The notes under the pieces were generated by a model that worked only from the letters and a program-made list of their open reading frames with translations, had not been told where the DNA came from and did not search any database. A DNA stretch of 41,449 nucleotides from Bordetella ansorpii (lineage in GTDB: Bacteria > Pseudomonadota > Gammaproteobacteria > Burkholderiales > Burkholderiaceae_B), in contig NZ_FKBS01000012.1 in NCBI RefSeq assembly GCF_900078315.1, positions 1 through 41,449 of the forward strand, given 5' to 3'. How positions within the stretch are numbered: position 1 is the first letter of the stretch; each line of letters begins with the position of its first letter. Positions 16,606 to 24,438 of this stretch are shown here, piece by piece. The position numbers and the translations under genes are program-made.

Positions 16606-16680
16606 ACTCCGCAGGGGTTGGCAGCAATGCCGGGGCATGCGCAATCGGGGGGGCGGGGATCGTTCTGCGTGCCCCGGGTG

Positions 16681-16712
16681 CCCAAAACAAAACACCCGCC
16701 GGGGCGGGTGTT
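16681..16712 (-). terminator. Rho-independent terminator of yicC
   Basis: A perfect 10-bp stem (16691-16700 with 16703-16712, loop of two) is followed on the - strand by TTGTTTTGGG. The stem plus U-rich tail is a textbook terminator, about 22 bases past the yicC stop. Confidence 0.88.
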
Positions 16713-16733
16713 GGATAGGACACGGATCGCGAT

Positions 16734-17681
16734 CTACTCGATGTTCTGCGCCTGTTCGCGCATCTGCTCGATCAGCAGCTTCAGGTCCATGGCCGCGCGC
16801 GTGACTTCCATGCTGCCGGCCTTGGAACCCAGGGTGTTGGCTTCGCGGTTCATTTCCTGGAACAGGAAGTCCAGGCGCTTGCCGGCGCTGCCGCCGGCCG
16901 GGCCGCCGCGCTTGCCGGCAGCCTGTTTGCCGCCGCCGCTGCCGGCGCCCAGCAGATGGCGCAGTTCTTCCAGGTGCGACCGCAGGCGCGACAGTTCTTC
17001 CGCCACGTCGATGCGCAAGGCGAACAGGTTGGCTTCCTGCGCCAGGCGCTCGGACAGTTCGGGACCGCTGATGTGGGTGAAGCCGCCGGGGAAGGCCGCC
17101 TCGACCGATTCGCGCAGCTTGGTGGCCAGTTTCTCGCGGTGGTCGGCCAGCAGTTGGGGCAGGTGGGTGTCGACGCTGTCGACGATGCGCGCCACGCCAT
17201 CGGCGCACTCGCGCATCATGCCGGCCAGGCGCTCGCCTTCGCGGGCGCGAGCTTCCTGCATCTGGGTCAGGGCTTGCTGGGCGGCCTGCAGGCAGGCGGC
17301 GCCCCAGGCTTGCGGATCGAGCGCGTCGGCGTTGCGCTGGCCGGGCCAGTTGTAGAGTTCGGCCAGGCGCGGCGCGGCCACTTCGGGCAGGATCTGGCGC
17401 GCGGCTTCCAGTTGGGTGGCCAGGCGTTGCAGCCAGGCGGTATCCAGCGTGTTCAGGTCGGCACCGGCGGCACGGGTGTACGAGACGCGCACTTCGACCT
17501 TGCCGCGTGCCAGATTGCTGGTCAGCAGTTCGCGCAGCGGCGTTTCGGCATGACGCAGCTCGTCGGGCAGGCGAAAGTAAAGATCGAGATAACGGCTGTT
17601 GACGCTGCGCAATTCGAGCGCCAGCGAGCCTTGTTCGAGGTCCGCTCGGGCGTTGCCGAAGGCGGTCATGCTACGGATCAT
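16734..17681 (-). CDS. yicC: YicC family endoribonuclease
   Basis: The 315-residue protein opens with the invariant [11 protein letters not shown] and ends with the family signature: [18 protein letters not shown], then [20 protein letters not shown]. YicC proteins are hexameric, metal-dependent RNA endonucleases linked to stationary-phase survival and sRNA turnover. An upstream in-frame start would add a tail lacking in the family, so ATG at 17681 is used. A glycine/lysine-rich insertion ([20 protein letters not shown]) lies before the last conserved block and is longer than usual. It is divergent from rph across 110 bases, a common arrangement. Confidence 0.93.
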   Translation of the reverse strand: MIRSMTAFGNARADLEQGSLALELRSVNSRYLDLYFRLPDELRHAETPLRELLTSNLARGKVEVRVSYTRAAGADLNTLDTAWLQRLATQLEAARQILPEVAAPRLAELYNWPGQRNADALDPQAWGAACLQAAQQALTQMQEARAREGERLAGMMRECADGVARIVDSVDTHLPQLLADHREKLATKLRESVEAAFPGGFTHISGPELSERLAQEANLFALRIDVAEELSRLRSHLEELRHLLGAGSGGGKQAAGKRGGPAGGSAGKRLDFLFQEMNREANTLGSKAGSMEVTRAAMDLKLLIEQMREQAQNIE

Positions 17682-17791
17682 GGCGTGTCCTGGTAAAGCC
17701 GGGCGCTCTGCGGCGCCGCTTGCAAACGAGCAGGATACCACTGGCGCCCCTCGTACAATGGCCCCATTTGCCAACTTTTCCGGAGCCCGCC

Positions 17792-18541
17792 GTGAGCCTG
17801 AACCCTGAACCCGCCACGTCCGCCGCTCGTCCGTCCGGTCGCCGCCCCGACGAACTGCGCCCGTTTTCGCTCGAACGCCACTACACGCGCTATGCGGAAG
17901 GCTCCGTCCTGGTGCGGGCCGGGCACACGCATGTGCTGTGCACGGCCAGCGTGCTGGAGAAGGTGCCGCCCTTCCTGAAGGGCCGCGGCGAGGGCTGGGT
18001 GACGGCCGAGTACGGCATGCTGCCGCGCGCCACCCATACCCGCGGCGACCGCGAGGCCGCGCGCGGCAAGCAAAGCGGCCGCACGCAGGAAATCCAGCGC
18101 CTGATCGGCCGCAGCCTGCGCGCCGTGTTCGACCTGAAGGCGCTGGGCGAGCGTACGCTGCACCTGGATTGCGACGTGCTGCAGGCCGATGGCGGCACGC
18201 GTTGCGCCAGCATCACCGGCGCCTGGGTGGCGGCGTCCGACGCCATCGCACTGCTGATGCAGCGCGGCGATCTGCAGGCCAATCCGATCCGCGATGCGGT
18301 GGCGGCGGTGTCGGTGGGCCTGGTGGGCGGCCGTCCGGTGCTGGACCTGGATTACGAGGAAGACTCGGCCTGCCAGGCCGACGTCAACGTGGTGATGACC
18401 GGCAGCCGCGCCTTCGTGGAGGTGCAGGGCACCGGCGAAGAAGCCACCTTCACCCGAGCCGAACTGGACGGCATGCTGGCGCTGGCCGAAGGCGGCATCG
18501 CTCAACTGGTGCAGATGCAGCGCGGGGCGTTGGGCGCCTGA
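17792..18541 (+). CDS. rph: RNase PH
   Basis: A 249-residue phosphorolytic 3'-5' exoribonuclease that trims tRNA 3' ends. Diagnostic stretches are [41 protein letters not shown], the phosphate-site region [15 protein letters not shown], and [39 protein letters not shown] is near the end. GTG at 17792 (VSLNPE) is preferred: CGGAG lies seven bases upstream and it gives normal length; the earlier ATG lies in the yicC promoter region. In many betaproteobacteria rdgB and hemW follow rph directly; here they come 11 kb later. Confidence 0.95.
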   Translation: MSLNPEPATSAARPSGRRPDELRPFSLERHYTRYAEGSVLVRAGHTHVLCTASVLEKVPPFLKGRGEGWVTAEYGMLPRATHTRGDREAARGKQSGRTQEIQRLIGRSLRAVFDLKALGERTLHLDCDVLQADGGTRCASITGAWVAASDAIALLMQRGDLQANPIRDAVAAVSVGLVGGRPVLDLDYEEDSACQADVNVVMTGSRAFVEVQGTGEEATFTRAELDGMLALAEGGIAQLVQMQRGALGA

Positions 18542-18550
18542 TCTTCCCGG

Positions 18551-18593
18551 TCGGGCAGGGGGCTGGCGGACGTTGCCGCCAGGCCCCGCCCGA
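18551..18593. terminator. Imperfect hairpin between rph and the DUF3443 gene
   Basis: TCGGGC-A-GGGGG-CTGGCGG folds on CCGCCAG-GCCCC-GCCCGA with a 6-base loop and one or two bulges (18551-18593). It lies 10 bases after the rph stop. There is no T-run, so it is a candidate terminator for the convergent pair only by position and stability. Confidence 0.45.
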
Positions 18594-18640
18594 TAGCAGG
18601 CGCCAGTCCGCTGGGGCCCGTCCCTTGGGGCAGTGCGGCA

Positions 18641-18668
18641 CGGTCAGTTCGACACGGTCAGTTCGACA
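18641..18668. repeat. 14-bp perfect tandem duplication at the 3' end of the DUF3443 gene
   Basis: CGGTCAGTTCGACA occurs twice head to tail (18641-18654 and 18655-18668). The second copy contains the stop codon of the leftward DUF3443 gene (18658-18660); the first lies just past it. Fourteen is not a multiple of three, so the event resets the frame at the very end of the gene. Confidence 0.85.
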
Positions 18669-19986
18669 CGTAGCTCACGTACGGCCCGGTACCCCCACCG
18701 GCCGAGACCATGCCCGTCAGCCCGTAGTACACGTGCCGGCCGTAGAAGAACGGCAGGCCCAGATCGAACAGCCCGGCGATTTCGCCGCCGAGGTTGTTGA
18801 AGGCGGCATTGCCTGTGCCGAACAGCGCATCGGCGTTGGCCACGTCGAAAGTCAGGGCGGTGCCGACCGCATCGGCGGGCGCGCTGCGGTCCAGCAGCGT
18901 GGCCGAAATCGACTGGGTGGTCGAGGGCGCATAGAAATCGGGGCTGTTGCGGCTGTGCGCGATGGACGTGTCGCTCAAGAAATAGCCGTTCGAACCCGAA
19001 TCGGTGAAGCCGCGGATGCGGTTGCCCTTGTAGATGACGTCGAAGTCGCCCGCCGAGTTGGTGCGCAACACGGGGGATCCCTTGCCCTGCAAGGTGTTGT
19101 TGTCCGCCGTGTCGATGCCGAACACCAGCGTGCCCGTGGCGACGTTCTTGCCATTGGGGCCGATGGGTTCCATCTGCAGTACCACGCCATTGTTGTGCTG
19201 CGCGAAGCGGCTGACCGGATTGCCGACCTGGTTGGCCACCGCTTGCGTGATGGGCGTGCAGGCCGCGCCGTTGCACGAATAGTAGAAGCGCGGGTTGGCC
19301 GTGGTGCTGCATGCGGGGCAATCCGCGGGCGCCACGCCCACGCCCAGGATGCCATTGCCGCCCAGGTCGGACACCTTGCCCAGATAGCTGTTCTGCACGC
19401 AGGCGTCCGGCACGGCGCCGCCGATGGCGGGATCGCCCCAGATGTGGATCGGCACGTTCTGGGCGGTCTGCGCGCCCAGGCGAACGTCGGCGTTGCGCAC
19501 GCCGCCCCAGGCATTGCTGTCGACGAACAGCGTGCACTCGGCGATGCGCGCCGCACCGTCGCGCTGGGCGGTGAGCGTGGCCAGCGTGGCGGAGGGCACG
19601 GCCGAGGCGAACAGGCGCAGGCCGTACGAGCCGGTGTCCACCAGGACATTGTCGATGGTGGCGCAGGCGGTCGCGGCGTTGGAGCCCGGCGCGCAGATCG
19701 TGACGCTGGCCGTGGGGAAGTTGCGCGGCTTGTCCGCGCCATTGCTGACCGTGACGGGAATGGCGTTGACGGCGTTGCTGTCGGTGGGTTGGGCAGAGGG
19801 CGAGCCGGGCAGGGGCGCGTTGGGATCGACCGCGGGCGCCGTCACGGCATTGTCGCCGGATTTGGAGCTGCCGCTGTCGGCGCTTGCGCCGTCATCGCCG
19901 CCGCCTCCGCCGCAAGCGGCGAGCAGCATCATCAGGCACGCCGCGGTGATCCAGCGCGCCTTGTGCATCAGGTTCTTCGTGTTCAT
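18658..19986 (-). CDS. DUF3443 family lipoprotein
   Basis: The 442-residue protein has a lipoprotein signal with lipobox LAAC (Cys25), followed by a GGGGGDD and Ser/Asp-rich stretch typical of surface or periplasmic lipoproteins. The rest fits DUF3443: NVLVDTGSYGLRLFASAV, GNGILGVGVAPADCPAC, VFGIDTADNN, FTDSGSNGYFLSD, FNNLGGEIAGLFDLGLPFFY. Two 'DTG/DSGSxG' segments recall the layout of retropepsin-like aspartyl proteases (DTG with hydrophobic flanks). That is a suggestion, not established activity. Its ATG overlaps the DUF2844 stop (ATGA). Function is unknown; in Burkholderiales the two families are typically paired. Confidence 0.82.
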   Translation of the reverse strand: MNTKNLMHKARWITAACLMMLLAACGGGGGDDGASADSGSSKSGDNAVTAPAVDPNAPLPGSPSAQPTDSNAVNAIPVTVSNGADKPRNFPTASVTICAPGSNAATACATIDNVLVDTGSYGLRLFASAVPSATLATLTAQRDGAARIAECTLFVDSNAWGGVRNADVRLGAQTAQNVPIHIWGDPAIGGAVPDACVQNSYLGKVSDLGGNGILGVGVAPADCPACSTTANPRFYYSCNGAACTPITQAVANQVGNPVSRFAQHNNGVVLQMEPIGPNGKNVATGTLVFGIDTADNNTLQGKGSPVLRTNSAGDFDVIYKGNRIRGFTDSGSNGYFLSDTSIAHSRNSPDFYAPSTTQSISATLLDRSAPADAVGTALTFDVANADALFGTGNAAFNNLGGEIAGLFDLGLPFFYGRHVYYGLTGMVSAGGGTGPYVSYVSN

Positions 19987-20444
19987 CGTATGTCGGCTGC
20001 GGTAACGCCAGAGGGAATGGAGTCGGTCAGATAGGCTCGGCCAATGAATGAGCCCATGTGGCCGCCGCTTTGTACGGTGAGGCCGGCTTCTTCGACTTGA
20101 ACGGGACCGGGTGCGCCGCCGCGCCGGGCCGCGCGACGCGCGTCCAGGGCCTGGCGATAGGTGGGGAAGTAGGCGCCCAGCAGCGTATTCAGGGGCGGCA
20201 TGTCGGGGCCGTCCCAGACGATGCCGAACACGGTGCCGCTAGGCGTGACGTACTCGCGGACCGTAGTGCCGCTGGGCAGCAGGGTCTGGATGACGTTGAA
20301 CGGGGTGGTGGTGGCCGCCAGTGCGCGGGCTTGGAACGTACTGATCTGCGGCGCCGGCCAAGTCGGGGTGCCCCCCAGCTCGGCGTGCGCCGGCAGTGCA
20401 GCGCAGGCGATGCTCGCCAGCGCTGCGTAATGCCATTTCGCCAT
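19983..20444 (-). CDS. DUF2844 family exported protein
   Basis: A 153-residue protein with a clear signal peptide (AALASIACAALPAHA, cut before Glu22), then ELGGTPTW and the family stretch VREYVTPSGTVFGIVWDGPDMPPLNTLLGAYF. It is soluble and periplasmic by prediction. It is first in a two-gene operon and its stop overlaps the start of the DUF3443 lipoprotein, so the two products are expected to work together. The upstream region (20445-20665) is strikingly AT-rich with two hairpins. Function is unknown. Confidence 0.82.
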   Translation of the reverse strand: MAKWHYAALASIACAALPAHAELGGTPTWPAPQISTFQARALAATTTPFNVIQTLLPSGTTVREYVTPSGTVFGIVWDGPDMPPLNTLLGAYFPTYRQALDARRAARRGGAPGPVQVEEAGLTVQSGGHMGSFIGRAYLTDSIPSGVTAADIR

Positions 20445-20553
20445 GAAAGTCCTTATTTACTTGCGCCGTCTTTTGATGTCCAGCGGCGACGTGGGGCGAA
20501 TAATAAGGGTATTTCTTGACGAAAATGCGACGAACTGACGAATAAAGTGTAGA

Positions 20554-20634
20554 TATATCCGGAGGTTGCATTAACTTCCGGATATTCCTACATTTTAAAT
20601 ATTCACAAATAATCGATTGATTTGTGGATATTTA
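20554..20634. repeat. Two AT-rich hairpins in tandem upstream of DUF2844
   Basis: Hairpin 1 pairs 20555-20567 with 20573-20585 (13 bp, loop GCATT). Hairpin 2 pairs 20596-20610 with 20620-20634 (15 bp, 9-base loop). Each has one imperfect pair that is G-T if read from the + strand and A-C from the - strand. They lie between the MmgE/PrpD stop (20666) and the DUF2844 start (20444), in an AT-rich patch within GC-rich DNA. They could end the MmgE/PrpD transcript or be regulator sites. Confidence 0.7.
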
Positions 20635-20665
20635 TCGCAAGATTGTTATTAATTTCAGGGATGAT

Positions 20666-22063
20666 TCAGGCCGGCATCAGCGTGCCCACGCGTTCCAGGC
20701 GCTCGAGGTTCCAGATGGTGTCGATCAGCGTGCGCACCTCGGCTTCGGAGGCGGCGCCCGCATAGACGCCCAGGCGCAGCGTCTTGTCCTCGATCTCGGG
20801 GCGGCTGAGCGTGTTGCCCGGATCGCCCTTGGGTTCGTCGACGCGCGCCTCGAACGTGCGGCCATCGTGGGTGTGCACGGTGACCTTGCCGATCCAGCGG
20901 TTGGGATAGGCGTTGTCGACTTCTTCGTCGAGCTGCATTTCGACCCGATCACGGAAGCTGGCCACGGCGGGATCCTGCAGGGCGGCGTCGAACTCGGCCA
21001 GGCCGGCCCGCCCGCCACGCGCGATCAGCGCCAGCACGGTGCCCATCGAGAACTTGGACTGGTGCACCGTGCGCGGATCGGTGACCGGCCCCAGCACGTC
21101 GATGGCGCCCTGGTGCACGTGCGTGACCACACGGGCGATGTCGTCGGCGCGCAGACCGTTGGCGCGCATGGCTTCCTGCAGGGCATCCGCCGCGGGGTGC
21201 GTATGGCGGCATGACGCGTGGTACTTGAACGAGGTTTCGGCCAGCGCCCAGCGCTGGCCCAGGCGGTCGGTGAGGCGGGCCGGATCGGCGTCGCGCGACA
21301 TGCCGGCCGCCATGCCTTGCGGACCTTCGAGGATGTGCTGCGCGCCGGTGAAGCCTTCGCGCGCCAGCCAGGCGGCCATCAGGCCATCTGCCGCGGCCTT
21401 GGCGGTATGCAACTGCTTGGAGTCGGCCGCGTCGCGCAGGAATTCCCACAGGCCGGCGGCCTGGGTGCCGGCCGAGCCGAACGCGTGCAGCATCTGGGCG
21501 GCGTCCAGGCCCAGCAGGCGGCCCGCGGCGGCGGCGGCGGCGATGGTGCCCGCCGTGCCGGTGGTGTGGAAGATCTTGTAGTGCGAACGGCCCAGGAATT
21601 CGCCGACGCGGATGCCGACTTCGTAGCCGGCCACCGAGGCCGTCAGCACGTCGCGGCCGGAACTGCCCAGCGCCTGCGCCAGGGCCAGCACGGGCGGGAA
21701 GACCACGGCGGCGGGATGGAACACCGAGCCGTTGTGCACGTCGTCCTGTTCGACCACGTGCGAGGCGGCGGCGTTGACCATGGCAGCGAACAGGGGCGAG
21801 GAGCCGCGCCGCGCGGTGAGGATCTCGGACGGGCCGGATTGCGGGCCCATGGCCAGGGCGTAGCGTTCGATGGCCTGCACGGGACGGGCGCGCGCGCCGG
21901 CCAGGATCGAGGCCAGGCCGTCGAGCAGCAGGTCTTCGGTGCGGCGCAGGACCGCCGCGGGGATCTGTTCGAACCGCAGGTTGGCGGCGAAGGCCGCGAG
22001 TTCGGCGCTGGGATGGGCCGGGACGTGGGAAGCGGGCGCCACGGCGCTGGGCGATGCCGACAT
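20666..22063 (-). CDS. MmgE/PrpD family protein
   Basis: A 465-residue protein of the 2-methylcitrate dehydratase-like superfamily (MmgE/PrpD, which also includes cis-aconitate decarboxylases). Visible family stretches are LLLDGLASILAGARARPVQA, AAASHVVEQDDVHNGSVFHP, GYEVGIRVGEFLG, HTTGTAGTIAAAAAAGRLLG, SFKYHASCRHTHPAADAL, and QSKFSMGTVLALIARGG. It is expected to be cytoplasmic and to dehydrate or decarboxylate a small tricarboxylate-like acid; the substrate is not clear. ATG at 22063 lies eight bases after the acyl-CoA dehydrogenase stop, so the two form an operon with the divergent LysR as likely regulator. True PrpD is unlikely because no prpB or prpC is near. Confidence 0.88.
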   Translation of the reverse strand: MSASPSAVAPASHVPAHPSAELAAFAANLRFEQIPAAVLRRTEDLLLDGLASILAGARARPVQAIERYALAMGPQSGPSEILTARRGSSPLFAAMVNAAASHVVEQDDVHNGSVFHPAAVVFPPVLALAQALGSSGRDVLTASVAGYEVGIRVGEFLGRSHYKIFHTTGTAGTIAAAAAAGRLLGLDAAQMLHAFGSAGTQAAGLWEFLRDAADSKQLHTAKAAADGLMAAWLAREGFTGAQHILEGPQGMAAGMSRDADPARLTDRLGQRWALAETSFKYHASCRHTHPAADALQEAMRANGLRADDIARVVTHVHQGAIDVLGPVTDPRTVHQSKFSMGTVLALIARGGRAGLAEFDAALQDPAVASFRDRVEMQLDEEVDNAYPNRWIGKVTVHTHDGRTFEARVDEPKGDPGNTLSRPEIEDKTLRLGVYAGAASEAEVRTLIDTIWNLERLERVGTLMPA

Positions 22064-22071
22064 GGAGGACC

Positions 22072-23235
22072 TCAGAAGGAGCGGGGCAATCCGAGCACGT
22101 GTTCGGCCACGTACGACAGGATCAGGTTGGTGGAGATGGGCGCGACCTGGTAGAGGCGCGTCTCGCGGAACTTGCGTTCGACGTCGTACTCGTTGGCGAA
22201 GCCGAAGCCGCCGTGGAACTGCAGGCAGGCATTGGCGGCTTCCCACGAGGCGTCGGCGGCCAGCAGCTTGGCCATGTTGGCCTGCGTGCCGCAGTGCTGG
22301 CCGGCATCGAACAGGCGGCAGGCCTCGTAGCGCATCAGGCTGGCGGCCTCGACGTTGATGAAGGCGCGCGCGATGGGGAACTGCACGCCCTGGTTCTGGC
22401 CGATGGGGCGGCCGAACACCACGCGTTCCTTGGCATAGGCGGTGACCTTGTCGACGAACCAGTAGCCGTCGCCGATGCACTCGGCGGCGATGAGCGCGCG
22501 TTCGGCGTTCAGGCCGTCGAGGATGTAGCGAAAGCCCTTGCCCTCTTCGCCGATGAGGTTCTCGACGGGGATTTCGAGGTTGTCGAAGAACAGCTCGTTG
22601 GTCTCGTGGTTGACCATGTTGGCGATGGGACGGACTTCCATGCCGTGGCCGATGGCTTCGCGCAGGTCGACGATGAAGATGGACATGCCGTCGGCCTTGC
22701 GCGTGACCTGTTCCAGCGGCGTGGTGCGCGCCAGCAGGATCATCAGGTCGGAATGCTGGATGCGCGAGATCCAGACCTTCTGGCCGTTGATGACGTAGCG
22801 GTCGCCGCGGCGGATGGCGGTGGTCTTGATGCGCGTGGTGTCGGTGCCGGTGGTGGGCTCGGTGACGCCCATGGATTGCAGGCGCAGTTCGCCGCTGGCG
22901 ATGCGCGGCAGGTAGTTGCGCTTCTGTTCGTCGGAGCCGTGGCGCAGCAGCGTGCCCATGTTGTACATCTGGCCGTGGCAGGCGCCCGAGTTGCCGCCGC
23001 TGCGGTTGATCTCTTCCATGATGACCGAGGCTTCGGTCAGGCCCAGGCCCGAGCCGCCGTATTCCTGCGGGATCAGCGCGGCCAGCCAGCCGGCCTCGGT
23101 GAGGGCGCGCACGAAGGCGTCGGGATAGCCGCGTTCTTCGTCGACCTTGCGGAAATATTCGGCGGGGAACTGCGCGCACAGGTCGCGCACCGCGCTGCGG
23201 ATGTCATCAAAGGCGTAGGGAGAGGTATCGGACAT
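22072..23235 (-). CDS. Acyl-CoA dehydrogenase family protein
   Basis: A 387-residue flavoprotein with the family order: an N-terminal helical domain, then LQSMGVTEPTTGTDTTRIKT (FAD/substrate loop), INGQKVWISRIQHSDLMILLART, a beta domain, and a C-terminal helical domain with ACLQFHGGFGFANEYDVER. The usual catalytic YEGT(N)E near the C-terminus is replaced by LYQVAPIST, so the general base must lie elsewhere (Glu245 in NAERALIAAE is a candidate) or the reaction differs. ATG at 23235 gives the family length but has no clear ribosome site. It leads the operon with MmgE/PrpD and is divergent from LysR. Confidence 0.88.
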   Translation of the reverse strand: MSDTSPYAFDDIRSAVRDLCAQFPAEYFRKVDEERGYPDAFVRALTEAGWLAALIPQEYGGSGLGLTEASVIMEEINRSGGNSGACHGQMYNMGTLLRHGSDEQKRNYLPRIASGELRLQSMGVTEPTTGTDTTRIKTTAIRRGDRYVINGQKVWISRIQHSDLMILLARTTPLEQVTRKADGMSIFIVDLREAIGHGMEVRPIANMVNHETNELFFDNLEIPVENLIGEEGKGFRYILDGLNAERALIAAECIGDGYWFVDKVTAYAKERVVFGRPIGQNQGVQFPIARAFINVEAASLMRYEACRLFDAGQHCGTQANMAKLLAADASWEAANACLQFHGGFGFANEYDVERKFRETRLYQVAPISTNLILSYVAEHVLGLPRSF

Positions 23236-23385
23236 GGGGAATGGTTGTGTGCAGCGATCTTCTATGATGGCGCCCAGCACGGGCTGGTACGCCTCAACTT
23301 TGCCGCAGCCCCGCCGCACTGCCAATTTAAGATTGCCGAATACCGGGTTATCGATTCCCGAAGAGAACATAGGAGACCGGCCCGG

Positions 23386-24309
23386 ATGGCTGCGCATTTC
23401 GACCTGACCGACCTGCAGTTGATCGTCCACATCGGCGACTGGCACAGCCTGACGCGAGGCGCCGAGAAGTCGCATCTGTCGCTGCCGGCCGCCAGCACGC
23501 GCGTGAAGAACCTGGAGGAATACTTCGGCACGCAACTGCTGTACCGGTCCAGCCAGGGCGCCACGCTGACGCCCTCGGGCGAGGCCCTGCTGCGCCACGC
23601 GCGCACGGTGATGCAGCAGGTCGAGCAGCTGCGCGGCGACATGCAGGAGTACGCGCGCGGCATCAAGGGCCACGTGCGCGTGCTGGCCAACACCACGGCC
23701 ATGACCGAATTCATGCCGGCCGTGCTCAGCCGCTTCCTGGCCGGCCATCCCGACGTGAACGTCGAATTGCGCGAGCGGCTGAGCTATCTGGTGGTGCGCG
23801 CGGTGGCCGAGGGCTCGGCCGACATCGGCATCGCCGCGGCCGGGCAGGGCGCGGACCCGAAGGTGCAGTTCATCCCGTACCGCAACGACCGGCTGGTGCT
23901 GGTCACCGGGCGTGGCCATCCGCTGGCCGGCGAGCCGTCCGTGGCGTTTGCCGACACCCTGGGCGACGATTATGTCGGGCTGTCGGAGGCCAGCGCCATT
24001 CATCCGTTCCTGGTGCAGGCCGCGGCCGCGCTGGGCCGGATCTTCCGCTTTCGCGTCGAAGTGGGCAATTTCGAAGCCGTCTGCCGCATGATCGAAAGCG
24101 GGGTCGGCATCGGGGTGATCCCGGAATCGGTGGCGCTGCGCTACGCGCGCAGCCTGGGCATCGCCATCGTGCCGCTGACCGATGCCTGGGCCCTGCGCCG
24201 GCTGCACATCTGCGTGAAGGATCTGGACGCCTTGCCGGCATTTGCCCGCGATCTGGTCAAGGAGTTGGTAGAGGACGTTCCTCCCGACGAACGGGCCATT
24301 TCCGACTGA
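23386..24309 (+). CDS. LysR-type transcriptional regulator
   Basis: A 307-residue regulator. The N-terminal winged helix-turn-helix (about 6-65) has the LysR pattern LQLIVHIGDWHSLTRGAEKS, SLPAASTRVKNLEEYFGTQL and LTPSGEALLRHAR. The C-terminal effector domain includes GSADIGIAAAGQGADPKVQF and CRMIESGVGIGVIPES. ATG at 23386 with AGGAG ten bases upstream gives the normal start. It faces the acyl-CoA dehydrogenase/MmgE-PrpD operon across 150 bases and probably controls it. An interrupted dyad CGGG...CCCG (23344-23360) lies in the gap, but I could not fix the T-N11-A site. Confidence 0.92.
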   Translation: MAAHFDLTDLQLIVHIGDWHSLTRGAEKSHLSLPAASTRVKNLEEYFGTQLLYRSSQGATLTPSGEALLRHARTVMQQVEQLRGDMQEYARGIKGHVRVLANTTAMTEFMPAVLSRFLAGHPDVNVELRERLSYLVVRAVAEGSADIGIAAAGQGADPKVQFIPYRNDRLVLVTGRGHPLAGEPSVAFADTLGDDYVGLSEASAIHPFLVQAAAALGRIFRFRVEVGNFEAVCRMIESGVGIGVIPESVALRYARSLGIAIVPLTDAWALRRLHICVKDLDALPAFARDLVKELVEDVPPDERAISD

Positions 24310-24354
24310 GGTGAAGCATTAAGTTACGTTTTTGTTTGCCATAAGCGAGAAGCG

Positions 24355-24382
24355 TAAACAAATGTCAAGAAACTGCCAAAGT
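24355..24382 (+). promoter_or_regulatory. Possible sigma-28 (FliA) promoter of the chemoreceptor gene
   Basis: TAAA (24355-24358), 16 bases, then GCCAAAGT (24375-24382) resembles the flagellar pattern TAAA-N15-GCCGATAA, with one extra spacer base and three mismatches in the -10. The chemoreceptor start is 57 bases downstream. This is tentative. Confidence 0.3.
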
Positions 24383-24438
24383 TGCACTGCAAAATCGTGC
24401 GCATCCCCGCGCTCTGAGCGGGCTCTGGCAGGTATCTA

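Larger units (their letters stand above)
16399..16733. other. Region between yicC and the chemoreceptor (335 bases)
   Basis: No gene is convincing here. It holds the yicC terminator (16681-16712), a 9-bp inverted repeat (16580-16605) and, by position, the leftward promoter of the chemoreceptor. TAAAA in the - strand, followed by GCC about 14 bases on, is a poor match to a flagellar sigma-28 promoter. Confidence 0.45.

Noticed and set aside
16399-17208. N-terminal extension of the chemoreceptor frame
   Set aside because: It crosses the yicC gene and its terminator. The GTG at 16398 has GGAGGGG at good spacing and begins at the first membrane helix.
23344-23360. CGGG-N9-CCCG as the LysR operator
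   Set aside because: Only four bases per arm are symmetric and the T-N11-A core is not clear, so it is left as a remark rather than a feature.
22054-23385. Upstream extension of the LysR frame on the + strand
   Set aside because: This part is antisense to the acyl-CoA dehydrogenase gene, and the LysR family start is at 23386 after a ribosome site.
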